DNA of 35,708 nucleotides from positions 1 to 35,708 of the forward strand of contig JAPPHK010000246.1 in NCBI GenBank assembly GCA_028820795.1, written 5' to 3'. The stretch's first letter is position 1. Each line of letters opens with the position of its first letter. Shown here in pieces: positions 1 to 7,146 of the stretch. A program made the translations under genes and the position numbers. The notes beneath the pieces are model-generated. The model had not been told where the DNA came from. It was given only the letters and a program-made list of their open reading frames with translations, and ran no database searches. This DNA is from Nitrospinota bacterium. GTDB lineage: Bacteria > UBA8248.

Positions 1-342
1 ACAAACGCTCCTTTCTCAGTCGCGTTTTACCTCCGGCGGCTACTCAGGGTGAGGGCGATACGGCGGCGAAGTGGGGCGAGAAGAACGCCCCCACTCCCAA
101 AACAGGGTTTTTCAACAGCCCCATATGCGTCCCCTACACTCCCTACGGCAAGGTGATATCCCGTCGCCGTCATACAGGGTCTTTTTCAACAGCCCCCTCA
201 AAGGGGGAGTGAATTTCAAAAGCGTCCGTGCAACCAAATTCACTCCACAGGGGTTTTTCAACAGCCCCATATGCGACCCCTACACTCTCTCAGTCAAGGC
301 GGTATCCCGTCGCCGTCATACCGGGTCTTTTTCAACAGCCCC
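1..342. repeat. Cluster of dispersed intergenic repeat fragments
   Basis: No gene is supported here. The motif TTTTTCAACAGCCCC occurs four times in the same orientation, near 107, 183, 254 and 328. Two copies head a longer unit of about 89 bp (about 107-196 and 254-342) that shares ATGCGNCCCCTACACT and ATCCCGTCGCCGTCATAC. A fragment of a second motif, CTACTCAGGGTGAGGG, lies at about 40-55. It recurs inside the elements at 5807-6047 and 12408-12733. The same TTTTTCAACAGCCCC end closes those two elements. This looks like a pile-up of partial copies of one small element family. Confidence 0.6.
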
Positions 343-366
343 GAAAAGGAAGGCTTTGCGCCGCCT

Positions 367-452
367 TCATTCGTCCTCCTCCAGCATATCGCGATATTGC
401 TCATAAGACGGCGGGAACCCGCCCGAGTAATTCAGCCAGTTCGTCACTGGTC
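367..452 (-). pseudogene. Duplicated 3' tail of the neighbouring DUF169 gene
   Basis: On the minus strand, positions 367-452 encode a near copy of the last 27 or so residues of the DUF169 protein at 561-1337 (key residues VTNWLNYSGGFPPSYEQ, then MLEEDE and a stop). The real gene ends in MLEEE. The two DNA copies differ at only a few bases over about 80 bp and lie 194 bp apart. No start codon or N-terminal part accompanies this copy, so it is a detached gene tail produced by a local duplication. The intervening DNA (453-560) carries small GAGGGTTCG repeats. Confidence 0.75.
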
Positions 453-560
453 GAACCCGACCAATGCGGGAGGGTTCGACGCCGCCCCCGCCTTGTGTGC
501 TGAACCCGACTGAGCAAGCAGGGTTCGCCGACCGATGCGAGAGGGTTCGCGGGGCCTTCA

Positions 561-1337
561 TCATTCCTCCTCCAGCATATCGCGATATTGTTCATAAGAA
601 GGCGGGAAGCCGCCCGAGTAATTCAGCCAGTTCGTCACCGGATAGCGCGCCGCCCCCGCCTTGTGCGTGGCCTCGAGACCCTCGAGAATCTCCTCGGTCG
701 CCGCGAAGGGAAACGAAAACGCCACCTCGTGGTCCTGCACCTGCCCGAAGATGCGGTCTCCCGTGCAGGGCACGACCATCTGGGGCTCTCCGCTCGTGTG
801 CGGGGCGATGGCGAGGTCCGCGCAGTCGATTCTGCCTCGGAACGCGCTCTCGAGCGTCCCCCCGCGCTTCCAGAGCCACGCCTGCCCCAGGCGCATGATC
901 TGCGCACCGTTGCCGTAGATGACGATCGAGTCGGGCGTGAACGCCGCGCGGTGGAGCGGCGCCACCAGCACGCCCACGTATTTCCCCTCGGGCAGCCGGG
1001 GCACGCTCTCCTCGCTCAGACGGCCCGCTTCGATATTCTCCGTATAGAGGTCGATGCACAGGTTGCCCTCGGTGTAATGCGGCAGGCGCTTTTCGAGGCC
1101 CAGCGCCATCGCGCCCAGCACGCAGCTGCTGTCCTCTCGCCCGAGCGCGAGCGCCCACCCGTAGCGCCGCGCCATGGAGATCGCCTGGCAGGTGGTGAAC
1201 CGGTTCCCCAGATGTTCTTTGGGCCGTTTCGTCCGGGGCGGAACCTCCTCCCAGGATTCCAGGAACTTCACCGCGACGGGAAACGAGGCGAGGCGCAGGT
1301 ATTGATTCAGCTTCTTTTCGAATTCGGAATTTTCCAT
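561..1337 (-). CDS. DUF169 family protein
   Basis: This encodes a 258-residue soluble protein with no signal peptide or membrane segment. Its overall pattern matches the DUF169 family, whose biochemical role is not established: an N-terminal FPVAVKF-type segment, a CQAISMARRYGW helix, DSSCVLGAMALG, GVLVAPL, and a C-terminal GGFPPSYEQYRDML. The start is supported by AAGGAG about 6 nt upstream of the ATG. Cysteines in the CQA, DSSC, NLCID, DCAD and VPCTGD contexts are visible and could bind a metal or cofactor, but that is inference. Some DUF169 proteins occur near redox or one-carbon genes; no such partner is adjacent here. The gene stands alone, with its own TATAAT box upstream and a copy of its 3' tail downstream. 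Confidence 0.8.
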   Translation of the reverse strand: MENSEFEKKLNQYLRLASFPVAVKFLESWEEVPPRTKRPKEHLGNRFTTCQAISMARRYGWALALGREDSSCVLGAMALGLEKRLPHYTEGNLCIDLYTENIEAGRLSEESVPRLPEGKYVGVLVAPLHRAAFTPDSIVIYGNGAQIMRLGQAWLWKRGGTLESAFRGRIDCADLAIAPHTSGEPQMVVPCTGDRIFGQVQDHEVAFSFPFAATEEILEGLEATHKAGAARYPVTNWLNYSGGFPPSYEQYRDMLEEE

Positions 1338-1388
1338 CGGCTTCTCCTTTCGCGCCGTCTCGCCATCGGTTCATGTCGCGTATGGGGA

Positions 1389-1394
1389 ATTATA
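1389..1394 (-). promoter_or_regulatory. -10 box (TATAAT) of the DUF169 gene
   Basis: A perfect TATAAT reads on the minus strand about 52 nt before the DUF169 start codon, leaving a leader of about 40-45 nt. No good -35 hexamer is visible at the usual distance; CGTGAT or GTGATC are the nearest candidates. The call rests on the -10 box and its position. Confidence 0.4.
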
Positions 1395-1418
1395 TCATTA
1401 TCACGCGGGGTGATCACG

Positions 1419-1447
1419 AAATAAAAAAAGCGCGCCCCGTGACGCGG
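1419..1447 (-). terminator. Possible weak terminator on the minus strand
   Basis: On the minus strand a GC-rich segment (CGCG, TCACGGGG, CGCG) is followed directly by seven T residues. The stem is short, about 4 bp. An alternative pairing of TCACGGGG with a downstream CCCC-GCGTGA segment is possible. It lies just upstream of the DUF169 promoter and would stop any transcript coming from the 1460-1900 region. Confidence 0.25.
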
Positions 1448-1459
1448 AGTGCCCGGAAG

Positions 1460-1920
1460 GTGAATGGGGCGATATTCGCACTCCCGTGGCCGGACTGACC
1501 GAAAAAGAGGGTTGAACCCGTTGCGAAGATGCTGCAGTCCGGGCTTTACGCCCATTCGCGCCGAAACGGCAGCGCGCGTCTTCATGGCGGTGCGCAACGC
1601 GGACATAAAGGAGGCTCGGCGCAAACCATAAAGACGCCTTGCAGCGCCGCGAGTCGAGGAGGCGAACTTCCGGCCCTGTCGAGCCGCAAAGGGCTTGAAC
1701 GCGCGAGGCGGATGTGGTAAAGCAGAAGGGAATTCATGATTTTGTTGCGGCAGGAACTTTCGCATGAAACATTTGCGCGGGAGTGGTATCGGGCCACACG
1801 ATCATGAGGGTCGGAGAGCGCCGGGAGGCCGGTAACACTGAAGAAAGGAGGTTGGATATCGGAAAAGGCTGAGGCAGGCGCTGAATGACCCGTGTTTTCG
1901 CTTCATGCAGTCGCAGTTTT
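1460..1920. other. Intergenic stretch with no supported gene
   Basis: Open frames exist on both strands (about 63 codons on plus near 1529-1720, and a longer minus frame). None has a clear ribosome site, a recognisable domain or conservation-like composition. GC content resembles the surroundings. No RNA gene was recognised. Confidence 0.4.
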
Positions 1921-2336
1921 TTGGTCACGGGGTTCTGGATGGAATTTGACTCCGGGATCGGAATCATGGCAGTCTGATTTTCTGGTAGCAAGGGAGGCCT
2001 TCTCATGGAGGCCTTGTCACGACGATGTGGAGGACTCACTCGATGCTGTTCCGCACGAACCGTTGTTCCGTACGAAAACCCCCGACAATAAATCGCATGT
2101 TTTTGAACCGGCGTCTCGGTACGCCTGGCCACAGGGGCCGGGGCGGGCTTTGACTCCATGATCAGAAGGATGGGAATTTGATTTTCTAGTATCACACGGG
2201 AGGCCTTCTCTCAGGAGGCCTCATACGGGGGCCTTCTCAAGGAGGCCTTATCACGACGATGAGGAGGACTCACTCAATGTTGTTCTGCGCAAAAACACCC
2301 ATCAACAAGTTGTATGTTTTCACAATGGCGCTCCTG
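1921..2336 (+). repeat. Tandem imperfect duplication of the lipoprotein leader
   Basis: Two copies of one leader sequence lie in direct order, about 1921-2105 and 2125-2336. Shared blocks are TTTGACTCC (1945 and 2149), GATTTTCT, GGGAGGCCTTCTC, CACGACGATG, GGAGGACTCACTC-ATG and a weakly similar start of coding sequence. In the upstream copy the ATG (2043) opens a frame with no lipobox that does not continue as a gene. The downstream copy gives the real start at 2277. Spacing between copies grows from 204 to 234 bp because the downstream copy has an additional GGCCTTC hairpin. The upstream copy is best read as a remnant of a duplicated gene start. Confidence 0.65.
2201..2247 (+). promoter_or_regulatory. 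Tandem hairpins in the lipoprotein 5' leader
   Basis: Two stem-loops built on AGGCCTTC and GGAGGCCT arms occur at 2201-2221 and 2230-2247, with loops of 4-5 nt. A related hairpin sits in the upstream duplicate at 1995-2014. They end about 14 nt before the GAGGAGGA ribosome site of the lipoprotein gene, so they could affect mRNA stability or translation. No T tract follows, so they do not read as terminators. A regulatory role is inferred. Confidence 0.4.
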
Positions 2337-4058
2337 CTCGCGGTAACGCTGGCCGGTTGCGGCAGCAGTAACGGCGGAAGCGCCGACACGTCCGAGCCGC
2401 CGGTCACGATGCCGGACCCGGCTCTGCAGGCGGCTGCGGACGCGGCGTCTGCTGCTGCGGATGCGGCCGAAGCGGCTGCGGATGCGGCGGAGAACGCGGC
2501 GGCCGATACATCCACGCATGCCGCCGCGGCTATGGACAAGGCGGCTGCGGATGCGGCCGCCATGGCGGCGCGCGCTGCGGCGACCGAGGCGCGCGCGGCT
2601 GCAGTAGCGGCGCAGGCGGCGGCGGAGGATGGCGACCTGGCGGCTGCGCAGGCTGCGCAGGGGAATGCCGAAGCCGCCCGGACGACTGCGGAGACGGAGA
2701 GGGGCAACGCCGAAACCGCGATGGCGGACGCAGCCACGGCGGAGGCTGAAGCAATCGCGGCGGAAATGGAGGCCGAAGCCGCCAGGATAGCGGCGGCGAC
2801 CGAAGCGGCGAAGACGAAATCCCAAGCCATCATCAATGAGGCCGCGGGGAGCACCACGGCGCCCTTCGACTCTTTGACCGCCGGTGAGAACTACACGGTA
2901 ACCGCGGAAATCGAGGACGGCGTCGTGGTCGCCAAGATCGCCATTCCCGGAGCGGCCATGGACGATCCGGAGTTCATGAGAACCGGCGCGCTGCCGGCCA
3001 TCGGGGACTGGGACGGAAGCATGTATACGCTCGGCCCCAACGATGACGGCGAGACGGAAGTCATAGGCGTCTATACCGACATCGCCGTGCCGACGGTCAC
3101 GGATTTCGGGGATGTGTATACACTGAACGTCGACCTCGATGCTGCAGTGGACGCCGATGACGACGGCACCGCCAACAACGACTACACCGCGCTCGCGATT
3201 GATCAAACCGATGCGGGTGTCCGCAGCCGCGTCGAGTCGGATGCGTTTACCGCCGTCACGTCGGCTACGCTGACATTTGCCAATGACGATACTTCGACCG
3301 GCGATATGAACGAGGGGTTTGAAGCCGCGGGCACCTACGCCGGACACATGGGCCGGTACAGGTGTTTTGGTTCCAGCCAATGTGAGGTCGTACTCGACGC
3401 GGACGGCGAAATAACCAGTATGACCAGTGGCTGGATATTCATTCCCGATGCGGGCGTCACCATCGACGTGCAGGACTCCGTTTACTTCTATTACGGCTTC
3501 TGGGTGAAGAGCACGGAGGAAGAAGGCGCCACCACCTACGATGCGGTGCAAACCTTCGCGGGCGGAAGCGGAATCGATCTGTTCCCCGGCACCGAAATGG
3601 CCAATGTCCTGGGCACGGCGAGTTACGAAGGCGGCGCCGCGGGCGTGTTCACGAAGGGGGTGTTCACCCCCGAGGGCACGATCGATACCTCCACTTCCGG
3701 CACCTTCACGGCGGACGTGAGCCTGACGGCGTATTTCGGCGGGGGCGACGTGGCGGTCAACAAGCAGTATTCCGTCGAAGGGAGCGTTTCGAACTTCGCC
3801 TTGTCCGGGGGCGAGGAGAACGCCTGGAGCGTCAACCTGAAAGCCGATTTCACTTCCTCCGATAACTTTTTCAGAGGCACGGCCAATGGCGGCGGAGCCG
3901 AAAAGTCGTGGCACGGCGCCTTCTACGGGGCCGCGGCGGATACTCCCGCCACCGACGACGGCAGCGCCAAGCAGCATCCAGAAGGCGTGCTCGGCGAGTT
4001 CAACGCCAATTTCTCGAACGGGCGCGTGGCCGGCGCGTTCGGCGCGCACAAGCAGTAG
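2277..4058 (+). CDS. TbpB-like surface lipoprotein with alanine-rich stalk, probable Slam client
   Basis: This encodes a 593-residue lipoprotein. The start at 2277 is preferred over 2259 because GAGGAGGA lies 8 nt before it. The signal peptide ends in a lipobox LAGC with the lipidated cysteine at residue 28. Residues of about 45-200 are an extreme alanine-rich region with heptad-like AAADAAE units and regular charged residues, expected to form a long helix or coiled coil. The C-terminal part looks like the beta-barrel of TbpB/Slam-dependent lipoproteins: GxYxCxG start, GWIFIP, a YYGFW strand, LGTASYEGGAAGVF, FTADVSLTAYFGGG, WHGAFYG, and the terminal GVLGEFNANFSNGRVAGAFGAHK. The next gene is a Slam homologue, so export to the cell surface is the likely fate. 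The ligand is unknown and no TonB receptor is nearby. The stalk may hold the barrel away from the membrane (inference). Confidence 0.8.
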   Translation: MLFCAKTPINKLYVFTMALLLAVTLAGCGSSNGGSADTSEPPVTMPDPALQAAADAASAAADAAEAAADAAENAAADTSTHAAAAMDKAAADAAAMAARAAATEARAAAVAAQAAAEDGDLAAAQAAQGNAEAARTTAETERGNAETAMADAATAEAEAIAAEMEAEAARIAAATEAAKTKSQAIINEAAGSTTAPFDSLTAGENYTVTAEIEDGVVVAKIAIPGAAMDDPEFMRTGALPAIGDWDGSMYTLGPNDDGETEVIGVYTDIAVPTVTDFGDVYTLNVDLDAAVDADDDGTANNDYTALAIDQTDAGVRSRVESDAFTAVTSATLTFANDDTSTGDMNEGFEAAGTYAGHMGRYRCFGSSQCEVVLDADGEITSMTSGWIFIPDAGVTIDVQDSVYFYYGFWVKSTEEEGATTYDAVQTFAGGSGIDLFPGTEMANVLGTASYEGGAAGVFTKGVFTPEGTIDTSTSGTFTADVSLTAYFGGGDVAVNKQYSVEGSVSNFALSGGEENAWSVNLKADFTSSDNFFRGTANGGGAEKSWHGAFYGAAADTPATDDGSAKQHPEGVLGEFNANFSNGRVAGAFGAHKQ

Positions 4059-4104
4059 AATCGGCGGCGGAAAGAAGTTCGCAGAGGAACAATCCACAGT
4101 ATGC

Positions 4105-4132
4105 GGGAAGGCGGCCTCCCGGCCGCCTTCCC
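4105..4132 (+). terminator. Perfect 12-bp hairpin between the lipoprotein and slam genes
   Basis: GGGAAGGCGGCC and GGCCGCCTTCCC pair perfectly around a TCCC loop, 47 nt after the lipoprotein stop. No T tract follows, so it may work as a Rho-type or partial terminator, or as an mRNA-stabilising structure that sets a higher level of lipoprotein than of Slam. It is the strongest hairpin in this part of the window. Confidence 0.5.
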
Positions 4133-4210
4133 CTGGACTTGAAAGTGAGTTACACTTCGCGCGCTCCTGCTTTTGGTAAGCCACGGTAAAGACCGCCAAC
4201 CAGGGAGAGC

Positions 4211-5632
4211 ATGAGGGAGAGCGCAAGGGAGCGTGCTCGCCTCACGTCCAACGCCATGAAAAAAACCATTCTGCTCATCATCTGCATCACCATCTTTGCG
4301 CTTGCGCACCTGACGGCCGGGGAGGCTTTCGCTGCCCGGCCTCACCTCTCCAAGGACCCCAAGGTCCAGGCCGCGCGCGGGCTGCTCAAACAGCGCCGCT
4401 ACACAGAGGCGCTTGAACTTCTGCGCCCCATCGTCAGAGAGTCGAAGGGCCGCGCCGACAGGACGGACGTGCTGTTCCTCGCGGGTCTTTCGGCCATCGA
4501 GGCCTCGCGGCGCCTGCCGCCGGCGAATGTGGAGGAAATAACGGCGCTTCTCGATGAGGCCATCGCCGCGCTCCGGGACATCCTCATCACGCAGCCCGGC
4601 CTCGTGCGCGTGCGGCTCGAACTCGCGCGCGCGTTCTTCTACAAGCAAGAGGATAATCTCTCTCGCCAGCACTTCGATCGCGTTCTCGCCGGCAAACCGC
4701 CCAAGGCGATGGTCTCGAACATCAACCGCTTCCTGCGCATCATGCGCGCGCGCAGGCGCTGGAACGCGTATTTCGGGTTTTCCATCGCGCCGGACACGAA
4801 CATCGGCGCGGTGTCGGATTCCGAGGTCATCTACATCTTCGATCTGCCCTTCCGCCGCAACAATTTCGAGGGCGCGAGTTCGGGCCTTGGTTTCGTCTTC
4901 TGGGGCGGATTCGAGTATCAGCACCCCCTTGAAAAGCGCCTGCGCCTGCGCGTGGGGACGGATATCTCCCGCAGGGAATACGAGGGGAGCCGCTTCGATC
5001 AAATGACGGTCTCCCTCCATGCCGGGCCGCGCTGGTGGATGAGCCCCAACACCGAGATGAGCCTGCTCGCCAGCGCGCGGCAGCGCCGGAGCGGCGGCTT
5101 CGTCCACAGCCACGAGTTCGGCGTGCGCTACGAGCTCGAACACCGCCTCACGCGCCGCATCCGCCTGAGCGGGCGCGCATCCTGGCACGAGCGCAACTAC
5201 GAGCGCGACAAGCATTTCGACGGCCCGCTGCTGGATCTCGCGCTGGTGGGTTCGTGGGTGCTCACGCCGACGCTCCAGGTCCGGGGCGGAATCGGCTACG
5301 CGGCGGATAACCCCGAATTGCTCAGGAGCAGGAACCGCAGCCGGTGGGGACGTCTGGGCGCGTCGATCGCTCTTCCCTTGGGTTTCACCGTCGGGGCGAA
5401 CGCGGAGCTTCGCACGACGAATTATAAGGGATCGTGGCCTCCCTTCACCCCCAATGACGTGTTGCGCGAGGACGAAGTGCGCATATACAGCGCCTCCGTC
5501 TTCAACCGGGGCTTCACGGCTTTCGGCTTCAGCCCCCAGCTCATCGTGGTGAACGAGGAGCGCGAGTCCAACGCCCAGCTCCACGACTACAAGCGCACCC
5601 GCGCCGAGCTTCGCTTCGTGCGGCAGTTCTAG
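4211..5632 (+). CDS. Surface lipoprotein assembly modifier (Slam, DUF560)
   Basis: This encodes a 473-residue outer-membrane protein. A hydrophobic signal peptide (about residues 17-41, ending AFA) is followed by a TPR-like helical region (about 45-165; repeats such as LLKQRRYTEALELLRPIV and LELARAFFYKQEDNLSRQHF). The Slam hallmark hinge NINRFLRIMRARRRW (about 171-185) and FSIAPDTNI lead into a C-terminal beta-barrel ending in an aromatic (VRQF). In Neisseria, Slam proteins move TbpB-, LbpB- and fHbp-type lipoproteins across the outer membrane. The adjacent TbpB-like lipoprotein fits as client. The start at 4211 has GGGAGA just upstream; the ATG at 4256 gives a more normal signal peptide but no ribosome site, so either is possible. 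A 152-nt gap with a strong hairpin separates it from the client gene. Confidence 0.85.
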   Translation: MRESARERARLTSNAMKKTILLIICITIFALAHLTAGEAFAARPHLSKDPKVQAARGLLKQRRYTEALELLRPIVRESKGRADRTDVLFLAGLSAIEASRRLPPANVEEITALLDEAIAALRDILITQPGLVRVRLELARAFFYKQEDNLSRQHFDRVLAGKPPKAMVSNINRFLRIMRARRRWNAYFGFSIAPDTNIGAVSDSEVIYIFDLPFRRNNFEGASSGLGFVFWGGFEYQHPLEKRLRLRVGTDISRREYEGSRFDQMTVSLHAGPRWWMSPNTEMSLLASARQRRSGGFVHSHEFGVRYELEHRLTRRIRLSGRASWHERNYERDKHFDGPLLDLALVGSWVLTPTLQVRGGIGYAADNPELLRSRNRSRWGRLGASIALPLGFTVGANAELRTTNYKGSWPPFTPNDVLREDEVRIYSASVFNRGFTAFGFSPQLIVVNEERESNAQLHDYKRTRAELRFVRQF

Positions 5633-5689
5633 GCCAGGCTTTCCCGAGGAGGGGAAGGATCGGCGGTGCTCATCTTTCAAAATTGAGTC

Positions 5690-5779
5690 GTAGGGACAGG
5701 CCCCTGTGCCTGTCCTGTCGGAGGACGCTCAGCAGGGACAACCACAGGGGACAGGACAACCCGAAAGGGGTGTCTCTAC
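5690..5779. repeat. Small palindromic repeat with GTAGGGACA ends
   Basis: This roughly 90-bp element begins GTAGGGACA and ends TGTCTCTAC, an imperfect terminal inverted repeat. Inside are complementary CAGGCCCCTGTGCCTGTCC and AGGGGACAGGACA stretches. Such elements are common intergenic repeats in high-GC environmental genomes. It has no coding content. Confidence 0.5.
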
Positions 5780-5806
5780 AACAAACACCATAAACCCTCC
5801 CGCGCC

Positions 5807-6047
5807 GGGGCTGTTGAAAACCCGGTTTCGGAAGAGGGCGTCTTTGACATTCCCTCATCGGTTTTGTTCGACTCTCGTCTCGCTTGGCAGCGGAGCTCCC
5901 CGATACCCCGTAACCCTGAGTAGCTGCGAAGCCGCGTATCGAAGGTCAATCCCGATTGAAGAATGAGGGATTGCGTCCGTCCCTCGATACCGCGCGCGAG
6001 CGCGCCTACTCGGGATGAGGGAGGGGTGGGGCTTTTTCAACAACCCC
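5807..6047. mobile_element. MITE-like element, copy 1
   Basis: The left end GGGGCTGTTGAAAA and right end TTTTTCAACAACCCC form a terminal inverted repeat bounding 241 bp. Inside are two oppositely oriented units of a second palindromic motif: CCCTGAGTAG-N-CGTATCGAAGG at 5914-5945 and CCTCGATAC-N-CCTACTCGGGATGAGGG at 5982-6021. The first 50 bp match the left part of the element at 12408-12733 (CCCGG...GGGCG-CTTTGACA). It encodes no transposase, so mobility in trans is inferred. No target-site duplication was evident. Confidence 0.55.
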
Positions 6048-6065
6048 TCACCGCTTAGATCAGAC

Positions 6066-6548
6066 TCAGGGCTTGTGCACGCCGCAGCCGAAGATGTAGC
6101 CCTTGTGGAGTACGACCCATGAGGACTTGGGCGCGACCTTGCCCGTGAGGGGGTCTTTCCAGCCGTAATCGACCCATACGCCCTCGGGTTTCACCTTATC
6201 GAGAATGGCGCGGCCGATGCTGAGGCCGCCCGGGTCGATGAGCGTCGAGGCGTTCGTGCCGATGAGCAAGCGGCTTTGGGCATGGGAGACGATGCGCGCG
6301 CCCTTCTCCGCCCTCAGAACGAAAATGTAGAGGTCCAGGTGATTGAATTCCGCGCCCGGCCGATTGGTGAAGCGATCGAAAGCCGCCTTCATGCCTTCCT
6401 TCTCGAACAGGGCGACGGCTTTCGCCACCATGGCCTGCGCCTGGGCGGGCGTGCCGCGCTTTTTCTTCTGTTCATCCGCGAAAGCGGGCGCTGCGAGGAG
6501 CAGTACAGAGACGATGAGCGCGATTTTTACGGTGATGTTGTTTTTCAT
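6066..6548 (-). CDS. Secreted single-Cache-domain protein
   Basis: This encodes a 160-residue protein with a clear signal peptide (MKNNITVKIALIVSVLLLAA then PAFA, cleavage near residue 24). The mature part resembles small Cache domains: an AMVAKAVALFEKEGMKAAFDRF helix, a YIFVLRAEKGARIVSHAQSRLLIGTN strand segment, a PGGLSIGRAILDKV segment, VDYGWKDPLTGKVAPKSSWVV, and a final YIFGCGVHKP. Cache domains bind small ligands in the periplasm. Free-standing secreted copies are known but their role is poorly defined. The start at 6548 is chosen because AGAGGA lies upstream and the signal peptide begins there; an in-frame start 26 codons earlier would disrupt it. It is divergent from the toxin-antitoxin pair downstream. 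Confidence 0.7.
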   Translation of the reverse strand: MKNNITVKIALIVSVLLLAAPAFADEQKKKRGTPAQAQAMVAKAVALFEKEGMKAAFDRFTNRPGAEFNHLDLYIFVLRAEKGARIVSHAQSRLLIGTNASTLIDPGGLSIGRAILDKVKPEGVWVDYGWKDPLTGKVAPKSSWVVLHKGYIFGCGVHKP

Positions 6549-6651
6549 GGATTGGAGTCCTCTGTTGGTTTTGCCTTTCAACTCCTGAGCGTGGAGGAAA
6601 ATAGAAAGGTTTTGGGAATCTGTCAATTCAGGGGTGATTTGTGGGCGTGTT

Positions 6652-6679
6652 CGTCATTTCGGCATGCGCCGGAGTGACG
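6652..6679. repeat. Short palindromic intergenic repeat
   Basis: CGTCATTTCGGC and GCCGGAGTGACG pair with two wobble positions across a short ATGC centre. This resembles the GTCATTCCGGC-type palindromes scattered in many high-GC genomes. It lies between divergent genes. Confidence 0.4.
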
Positions 6680-6768
6680 GGCGAAAACTACCCGCCCTTA
6701 CGAAGCTGCAGACGATCCCTCCCTCTTCGGTCGCAATTCCTCCTTCTTCAGGCGGAATTGACCTCCGT

Positions 6769-6797
6769 TTGTCTCGCCCATGCGGTTGTCTTATCAT
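6769..6797 (+). promoter_or_regulatory. Predicted sigma-70 promoter of the mntA-hepT pair
   Basis: The -35 TTGTCT (6769-6774) and -10 TATCAT (6792-6797) are separated by 17 nt. Transcription would start about 6804, giving a leader of about 28 nt before the GTG start at 6832. The same -10 hexamer is used by the VapBC promoter at 9035. Confidence 0.45.
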
Positions 6798-6831
6798 CAA
6801 GAAGAGAACGCATTGCGATGAGGATAAGAAA

Positions 6832-7146
6832 GTGAATTCGCAAGTTTCCATCCCCAAAGAGAGGCTCGCTGCATTTTGCCGCGCGCACGGCGTGAAGCGT
6901 TTCGCCGTCTTCGGCTCGGCGCTGCGTGAGGATTTCGGACCCGAGAGCGACGTCGACGTGCTCGTCGAGTTCGAACCGGGCCGCGCGCCGGGGCTGCTGG
7001 GCGTGGCCGGCATGGAGCGGGAGTTGTCGGACCTCTTCGGCGGGCGGAAGGTGGACCTGATCGAACGCAGCGCCGTCGAAGCAAGCCGGAACTACATTCG
7101 CCGTGAATCGATACTACATTCCGCCGAGACCATCTATGCGGCGTGA
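6832..7146 (+). CDS. mntA: MntA-type minimal nucleotidyltransferase antitoxin
   Basis: This encodes a 104-residue protein starting at GTG 6832, with GAGG upstream. It is a minimal nucleotidyltransferase: the motif G28-S29-x10-D40-V-D42 (FGSALREDFGPESDVDVLV) is intact, and KVDLIE later provides the third acidic residue. In characterised MntA-HepT systems this enzyme transfers AMP to a tyrosine of the HEPN toxin and so neutralises it. The gene overlaps the HEPN gene by 11 nt, which couples their translation. The ATG-initiated extension upstream of GTG runs through repeat DNA and is not credible. Confidence 0.8.
   Translation: MNSQVSIPKERLAAFCRAHGVKRFAVFGSALREDFGPESDVDVLVEFEPGRAPGLLGVAGMERELSDLFGGRKVDLIERSAVEASRNYIRRESILHSAETIYAA

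Noticed and set aside
1-342. Repeats at the window start considered as a CRISPR array
   Set aside because: Spacing is uneven, repeats are not of constant length, and the same ends occur at isolated sites elsewhere, so this is a dispersed repeat family.
1307-1765. A 152-codon minus-strand frame overlapping the DUF169 start
   Set aside because: It overlaps the promoter and start of DUF169, has no clear ribosome site and no recognisable domain.
2274-4226. A 650-codon open frame on the minus strand over the lipoprotein gene
   Set aside because: It is the shadow of an alanine-rich, high-GC coding frame. The translation is low-complexity RRRR/GGG, with no domain or ribosome site.
3923-5680. A 585-codon minus-strand open frame over slam
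   Set aside because: It mirrors the Slam gene in high-GC DNA. The sequence shows no known domain, while the plus strand has an intact Slam.
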